Source: an uncultured Eubacteriales bacterium
GTDB lineage: Bacteria > Bacillota > Clostridia > Oscillospirales > Acutalibacteraceae
NCBI GenBank assembly: GCA_934486455.1
Contig: CAKSPR010000026.1
Coordinates: forward strand, 1 to 25,054
Direction of reading: 5' to 3'
DNA length: 25,054 nt
This document shows, one piece after another, positions 21,134 through 25,054 of this stretch (positions are counted from its first letter, which is position 1; the number at the start of each line of letters is the position of its first letter). Under the pieces are notes generated by a model, which did not search any database, was not told where the DNA came from, and worked only from the letters and a program-made list of their open reading frames with translations. Position numbers and translations under genes: made by a program.

Positions 21134-23533
21134 ATGAAAACAGGACTTACCGTCGAGAGGGCGGTCGAACTCATAAAAGAAAAGCTTTCTACCCATTTCG
21201 GTCTCTCTCCCGAGGATGCAAGCGACGAACACATATATAAGGCCGTTGTGCTTGCGGTAAAGGATATTTTGATTAAAGACCGAAATGAATTTATTCAAAA
21301 GGCAGAACAGCAAAACACAAAGCAGGTATATTATCTCTGCATGGAGTTTTTAATGGGACGCTCTTTGAAAAATACACTTTTCAACCTTAACATCACCTCC
21401 CCCGTTTCCAAGGCGCTTGCGAAATTGGGAGTAAAGATAGACAGAATCTACGAAATGGAACCCGATGCGGGCCTCGGAAACGGAGGACTCGGCCGTCTTG
21501 CCGCCTGTTATCTCGACGGACTGGCTTCGGGCAAATATCCGGCAATGGGATATTCCATTCGCTACGAATACGGAATATTCCGTCAAAAGCTCGTGGACGG
21601 ATGGCAGACCGAGCTTCCCGATTTTTGGCTTCCCGGCGGGGAGGTGTGGTTTGTGGAGCATCCCGACGACGCCATTGAGGTGAGATTTGACGGCACCGTG
21701 CGGGACTGGTGGGACGGAAGCTTCCACCATGTCGAGCACGAAAACTATACCCCCGTTAAGGCCATTCCCCATGACATGATGGTGGCCGGGACGGACGGAA
21801 AGGGAGTTTCTCTTTTAAGACTGTGGAGCGCCGAATCTCCCGGTCTTGACATGAAGCTTTTCAACGACGGCGATTATATGCGCGCCATCGAGCAGGAGGC
21901 CATGGCCGAGGTTATAAGCAAGGTGCTTTATCCCGCCGACAACCACAGAGAGGGGAAGTCCCTTCGCCTGCGCCAGCAGTATTTTCTTGTTTCGGCCTCA
22001 ATTCAGGATATTGTTAAAAATCACCTTAAAAACCACAGCATGGACGAACTGCCCTCTCTCGCCGCCATCCACACCAACGATACCCACCCGGTGCTTGCCG
22101 TTCCCGAGCTTATGCGTATTTTGCTTGACGAATGCGGATACACATGGGAGAGTGCGTGGGACATCGTTGTTAAAACGGTGGCATACACCAACCACACAGT
22201 CATGAGCGAGGCGCTTGAATGCTGGCCCATCGACCTTTTTAAGGCGAGACTGCCCCGTATTTTCCAGATAGTAACCGAAATCGACAATCGCCACAGAGCA
22301 TGGGTGTGGGAGCAGACACACGACGCCGATTATGTCGAACGCACGGCCATAATCCGCGACGGGGTTGTTAAAATGGCCAACCTTGCCGTGGCAGCCTGCC
22401 ACAAGGTCAACGGCGTTTCAAAGCTGCACAGCGAGATCCTCAAAAAAGAGGTTTTCCGCGATTTTTACAAGCTCACCCCCGACAAATTTACCAACATCAC
22501 CAACGGCATCGCCCACCGACGCTGGCTTTGCCAGGCCAATCCCGAGCTTTCGGCATTTTTGAAAAAGCTCATCGGAGACGGCTTTGTAACCGACGCCGAA
22601 AAGCTCTCGGGGCTGCTCGAATATAAAGACGATGCGGCAGTTAAAGAGGAGCTTGCAAAAATAAAACGGAACAATAAAATCCGTCTTGCCGAATACATTA
22701 AAAAGACAGGCGGCGGGGACTGCGACCCCGATTCGGTTTTCGACATTCAGATAAAACGCCTGCACGAATACAAGCGTCAGCACCTTAACGCCCTGCATAT
22801 TCTCTCGGAATATCTTTGGATAAAGGATCATCCCAACGAGCCTTTTGTGCCCAAGACCTACATCTTCGGAGCCAAATCCGCTCCGGGATATTACCTCGCA
22901 AAGCAGATAATCCAGTTTATCTGTTGCATCGCAAAGCTTATCGACAGCGACCCCGCAGTAAAGGGCAAGCTCAAGGTGGTTTATGTCGAGGATTACCGTG
23001 TAACCCTGGCCGAACTGCTCGTTCCCGCCGCCGATATAAGCGAACAGATTTCCCTGGCCGGAACCGAGGCATCGGGGACCGGCAACATGAAGCTTATGCT
23101 CAACGGTGCCGTCACCCTTGGCACCGAGGACGGAGCCAATGTGGAAATACACGAGGCGGTGGGCGACGATAACATCGTCATTTTCGGAATGAATGCCGAG
23201 GAGGTCGGAGAGCTTAAGCTTTCCTACAATCCCCGTCAATACTATTACAACAACCCCGCCATTAAGCAGGCTGTGGATATGGCTCAGCGCGGCTTTGCCG
23301 GGCACAGCTTTGAGGCGGTGGTAAGCTCCCTGCTCGAGAAGGACAGTTATATGGTTCTTGCCGACTTTGAAAGCTATTGCCGCGCCCATGAAAGGGTTGA
23401 TAAGCTCTATTGCGATAAGGACACCTTCGGCAGGATGTCCGCCGTTAACATCGCAAAGGCAGGAAGATTTGCTTCCGACCGCGCCATCGCCGACTATGCA
23501 AGGGACATCTGGAACTGCAAGCCGGTTAAATAA
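21134..23533 (+). CDS. glgP: Glycogen/starch/alpha-glucan phosphorylase
   Basis: Cleaves alpha-1,4 glucan chains with phosphate to give glucose 1-phosphate, mobilising stored glycogen. The 799-residue length is normal. Seen are YYLCMEFLMGRSLKNTL, EPDAGLGNGGLGRLAACYLDG (as GLGNGGLGRLAACYLD), FNDGDYMRAIE, HTNDTHP, TNHTVMSEALE, NGIAHRRWL, the phosphate-site segment IKRLHEYKRQ, and the pyridoxal phosphate site EASGTGNMKLMLNGAVTLGTEDGAN (Lys653 in GTGNMK). The ATG has AAGGAG eight bases upstream. It stands alone here; no other glycogen genes are in the window. A small TCGGCC/GGCCGA hairpin follows the stop without a T run. Confidence 0.98.
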   Translation: MKTGLTVERAVELIKEKLSTHFGLSPEDASDEHIYKAVVLAVKDILIKDRNEFIQKAEQQNTKQVYYLCMEFLMGRSLKNTLFNLNITSPVSKALAKLGVKIDRIYEMEPDAGLGNGGLGRLAACYLDGLASGKYPAMGYSIRYEYGIFRQKLVDGWQTELPDFWLPGGEVWFVEHPDDAIEVRFDGTVRDWWDGSFHHVEHENYTPVKAIPHDMMVAGTDGKGVSLLRLWSAESPGLDMKLFNDGDYMRAIEQEAMAEVISKVLYPADNHREGKSLRLRQQYFLVSASIQDIVKNHLKNHSMDELPSLAAIHTNDTHPVLAVPELMRILLDECGYTWESAWDIVVKTVAYTNHTVMSEALECWPIDLFKARLPRIFQIVTEIDNRHRAWVWEQTHDADYVERTAIIRDGVVKMANLAVAACHKVNGVSKLHSEILKKEVFRDFYKLTPDKFTNITNGIAHRRWLCQANPELSAFLKKLIGDGFVTDAEKLSGLLEYKDDAAVKEELAKIKRNNKIRLAEYIKKTGGGDCDPDSVFDIQIKRLHEYKRQHLNALHILSEYLWIKDHPNEPFVPKTYIFGAKSAPGYYLAKQIIQFICCIAKLIDSDPAVKGKLKVVYVEDYRVTLAELLVPAADISEQISLAGTEASGTGNMKLMLNGAVTLGTEDGANVEIHEAVGDDNIVIFGMNAEEVGELKLSYNPRQYYYNNPAIKQAVDMAQRGFAGHSFEAVVSSLLEKDSYMVLADFESYCRAHERVDKLYCDKDTFGRMSAVNIAKAGRFASDRAIADYARDIWNCKPVK

Positions 23534-23593
23534 TCGGCCGCGAAGGCCGAAAGAACGCCCCGACGGCAAAGGCAGCACTGTTCTTCTTTGCTC

Positions 23594-23622
23594 TTGAATT
23601 TCCTTAAAATCGGTATTATAAT
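23594..23622 (+). promoter_or_regulatory. Promoter of the HIT protein gene
   Basis: TTGAAT (23594-23599) and a perfect TATAAT (23617-23622) are exactly 17 bases apart, about 58 bases before the ATG at 23681. Confidence 0.78.
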
Positions 23623-23680
23623 AAGTATAGAGATATAAACCCGCCGGGTAAAATTTCATAAAAGCAACGGAGGTGAAAAA

Positions 23681-24019
23681 ATGGACTGCCTTTTTTGTAA
23701 GATAGCCGGGGGAGAAATCCCGTCAAAAAAGATTTACGAGGACGACGAGGTGTATGCCTTCGCCGACATCGACCCCCAGGCGCCCTTCCACGGCCTTGTG
23801 ATTCCCAAAAAGCATATTTCCTCGGCCGCCGAAATAAATCCCGAAAACAGTGCCGTTGTGGCTCATATTTTCGAGGTTATCGCAAAGATAGCAAAGGAAA
23901 ACGGCCTTGAGGAGGGCTTCCGCATTGTTTCAAATGTTGGGGAGCTCGGTCAGCAAAGCGTAAAACATCTTCATTTTCATATTTTGGGCAAGCGCCAAAT
24001 GCAGTGGCCTCCGGGCTGA
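23681..24019 (+). CDS. HIT (histidine triad) family nucleotide hydrolase/transferase
   Basis: A 112-residue protein of the HINT branch, which hydrolyses adenosine phosphoramidates and related nucleotides. It opens MDCLFCKIAGGEIPSKKIYEDD, with the Cys3/Cys6 pair that usually binds zinc, then FADIDPQAPFHGLVIPKKHI and the triad HLHFH (His96, His98, His100). The ATG has a near-perfect GGAGGTGA upstream. It has its own promoter, and a terminator follows. Its physiological substrate cannot be told from sequence. Confidence 0.95.
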   Translation: MDCLFCKIAGGEIPSKKIYEDDEVYAFADIDPQAPFHGLVIPKKHISSAAEINPENSAVVAHIFEVIAKIAKENGLEEGFRIVSNVGELGQQSVKHLHFHILGKRQMQWPPG

Positions 24020-24038
24020 TGCACAAGGCGGGATTTTA

Positions 24039-24076
24039 AAGGCCGCGGCGGGGGAAATTCCTTCGACCGCGGCCTT
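24039..24076. terminator. Terminator between convergent HIT and SleB-like genes
   Basis: AAGGCCGCGG (24039-24048) pairs perfectly with CCGCGGCCTT (24067-24076), followed on the plus strand by GATTTTG and on the minus strand by TTTAAAAT. It can serve both convergent genes, better for the plus strand by position. Confidence 0.75.
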
Positions 24077-24149
24077 GATTTTGCGGTGAAAACACCTGAA
24101 CCACTGCGCAGCTTTGTGCTGTCGGCGCTGCCTTGCATGCACCCCGGCT

Positions 24150-24839
24150 CTACGAGCAAAAAACATGCTTCCCTATGGTGGCGATTATGGGACGGGAGCG
24201 TATCCACTGACTTTTTGCCGTCACGGGATTATAATAATATATAGCTCCTCCCGAAGGATCCCATCCGTTAAGGGCATCGCGGGCGGCCTTGTAAGAGCTG
24301 TCGGCTACCGGTTGCCAGAACTGCCCGTCGTTAAGGCAGGAAAACGCCCCCGATTGATAAATGACTCCCGAAATCGAATTGGGAAAGGAGGAATGCTTGA
24401 CCCGATTAAGCACGACCGCTCCCACCGCCACCTGACCCACATAGCTTTCTCCCCGCGCCTCGGCCGAAATGAGCCGCGCCAGAAGATTGAGATCGCTTGA
24501 CGAGGAGGATGAGGACGACGATGACGACGAACTGCTTATGCCCATGGCCGCCAGGGTTTTCCTTCCGCAAATGCCGTCGGCCGTCAGCCCGTTTTTCTTT
24601 TGAAAATATATAACGGCGTTTTTGGTCTTTGTGCCATAGATTCCGTCGACGGTCGAATTGAAATATCCCCATTTTTTAAGGCGGGTCTGGATCTCTCTGA
24701 CCTCGGCCCCCGAGGAGCCCATTTTAGAAAGCGCGTCGGCCGACTGGGAAAAGGCCACCGCAATAATGAGAAGATTGATAAAAATGATGACCGCAAGCTG
24801 CCACATCTTTTTTACCGTAAAACATTTTGTCACTTTCAT
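24150..24839 (-). CDS. sleB: SleB-like spore cortex/cell wall hydrolase
   Basis: A 229-residue exported or membrane-anchored wall hydrolase. In order: an N-terminal hydrophobic segment (about 12-32), a peptidoglycan-binding domain (about 40-100; VREIQTRLKKWGYFNSTVDGIYG), a run of 14 serines (102-115), and a hydrolase domain (116-229) with the probable catalytic Glu127 in SAEARGE, then VAVGAVVLNRV and GGAIYYYNP. SleB enzymes are lytic transglycosylases that degrade spore cortex during germination, so the organism likely forms spores. No ypeB-type partner is next to it, so a role in vegetative walls (CwlJ/SleB-like family) is possible. The ATG has GAGG nine bases upstream. Confidence 0.9.
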   Translation of the reverse strand: MKVTKCFTVKKMWQLAVIIFINLLIIAVAFSQSADALSKMGSSGAEVREIQTRLKKWGYFNSTVDGIYGTKTKNAVIYFQKKNGLTADGICGRKTLAAMGISSSSSSSSSSSSSSDLNLLARLISAEARGESYVGQVAVGAVVLNRVKHSSFPNSISGVIYQSGAFSCLNDGQFWQPVADSSYKAARDALNGWDPSGGAIYYYNPVTAKSQWIRSRPIIATIGKHVFCS

Positions 24840-24865
24840 ATATATATACCTCGCTAAATGCCGTG

Positions 24866-24894
24866 ATAATATTACTCTTTCCCTTTTTGTTCAA
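24866..24894 (-). promoter_or_regulatory. Promoter of the SleB-like gene
   Basis: On the minus strand TTGAAC (24894-24889) and TATTAT (24871-24866) are 17 bases apart, about 27 bases before the ATG. This is a sigma-A pattern; I do not see a sigma-G-type promoter. Confidence 0.6.
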
Positions 24895-25000
24895 AATATC
24901 CAAAGAGAAGAAATGTCGGCACAAGATATGCCCGAAAAAAACAAAATCTCCCCAATATTTGGACAAGCAAAAAAAGTTTGAAAAAAATCAAAAAAGGGGG

Positions 25001-25029
25001 TTGACAAGAGGCGGTAATTTTGGTATTAT
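25001..25029 (+). promoter_or_regulatory. Strong promoter for a gene beyond the right edge
   Basis: A perfect TTGACA (25001-25006) and TATTAT (25024-25029, 5/6) are 17 bases apart. About 20 transcribed bases remain before the window ends, with no start codon, so the gene or RNA served is unknown. Confidence 0.75.
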
Positions 25030-25054
25030 ATCGGGGCACTCAGCGAGAGGCAAG

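Noticed and set aside
22418..23659. 413-codon open frame on the minus strand opposite glgP
   Set aside because: It is antisense to a certain glycogen phosphorylase gene, has no recognisable domain, and reflects the codon bias of the real gene.
1..25054. CRISPR array, insertion sequence, prophage, tRNA or rRNA
   Set aside because: I saw no regularly spaced repeats with unique spacers, no transposase or integrase motifs, no terminal repeats and no tRNA cloverleaf or rRNA segments.

Overview
The window looks like a chromosomal stretch from an anaerobic, spore-forming Clostridia bacterium, probably near Oscillospiraceae/Ruminococcaceae. This is inferred from gene content: the ctsR-mcsA-mcsB-clpC order, a SleB-type cortex hydrolase, a DegV/FakB protein, a PflX-like radical SAM protein, a SipW-type signal peptide, strong AGGAGG ribosome sites and sigma-A-type promoters. 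Base composition is close to even by eye. I see no rRNA, tRNA, CRISPR array, insertion sequence or phage module. Most genes are core metabolism or protein quality control.

Layout, 1-6.9 kb: the start of an exported SipW-signal protein (minus). Then a minus-strand operon, yebC -> PASTA pseudokinase -> PflX-like radical SAM protein, with a good promoter before yebC and a terminator after the last gene. Divergent from it runs a plus-strand group: a catalytic-domain-only biotin ligase whose start codon is unresolved, a hotdog thioesterase, and the azlC-azlD branched-chain amino acid exporter pair.

6.9-12.6 kb: a membrane-anchored HtrA protease. A regulatory gap follows, carrying a perfect match to the clostridial Rex operator, a consensus promoter and a roughly 200-nt foldable leader; it precedes the overlapping serC-serA serine biosynthesis genes. 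Then come two overlapping small membrane-protein genes (zinc ribbon/DUF4234 and DUF2752).

12.6-17.7 kb (minus): the ctsR-mcsA-mcsB-clpC heat-shock operon. Tandem CtsR boxes overlap the -35 of its promoter. CtsR represses; McsB with its activator McsA phosphorylates arginines; ClpC unfolds arginine-phosphorylated proteins for ClpP.

17.7-20.2 kb (minus): a DegV/FakB fatty-acid-binding protein and an acyl-ACP thioesterase, separated by a 490-bp gap rich in inverted repeats. This may be a fatty-acid release and capture pair.

20.2-25.1 kb: two small divergent XRE regulators in an AT-rich patch, glycogen phosphorylase, a HIT-family hydrolase, a convergent SleB-like cell wall hydrolase, and a strong promoter firing out of the right edge.

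No clearly new multi-gene system is visible. The best leads are the PASTA pseudokinase (all main catalytic motifs lost), the Rex-like operator and folded leader before serCA, the biotin ligase start problem, and the inverted-repeat region at 18.78-18.97 kb.
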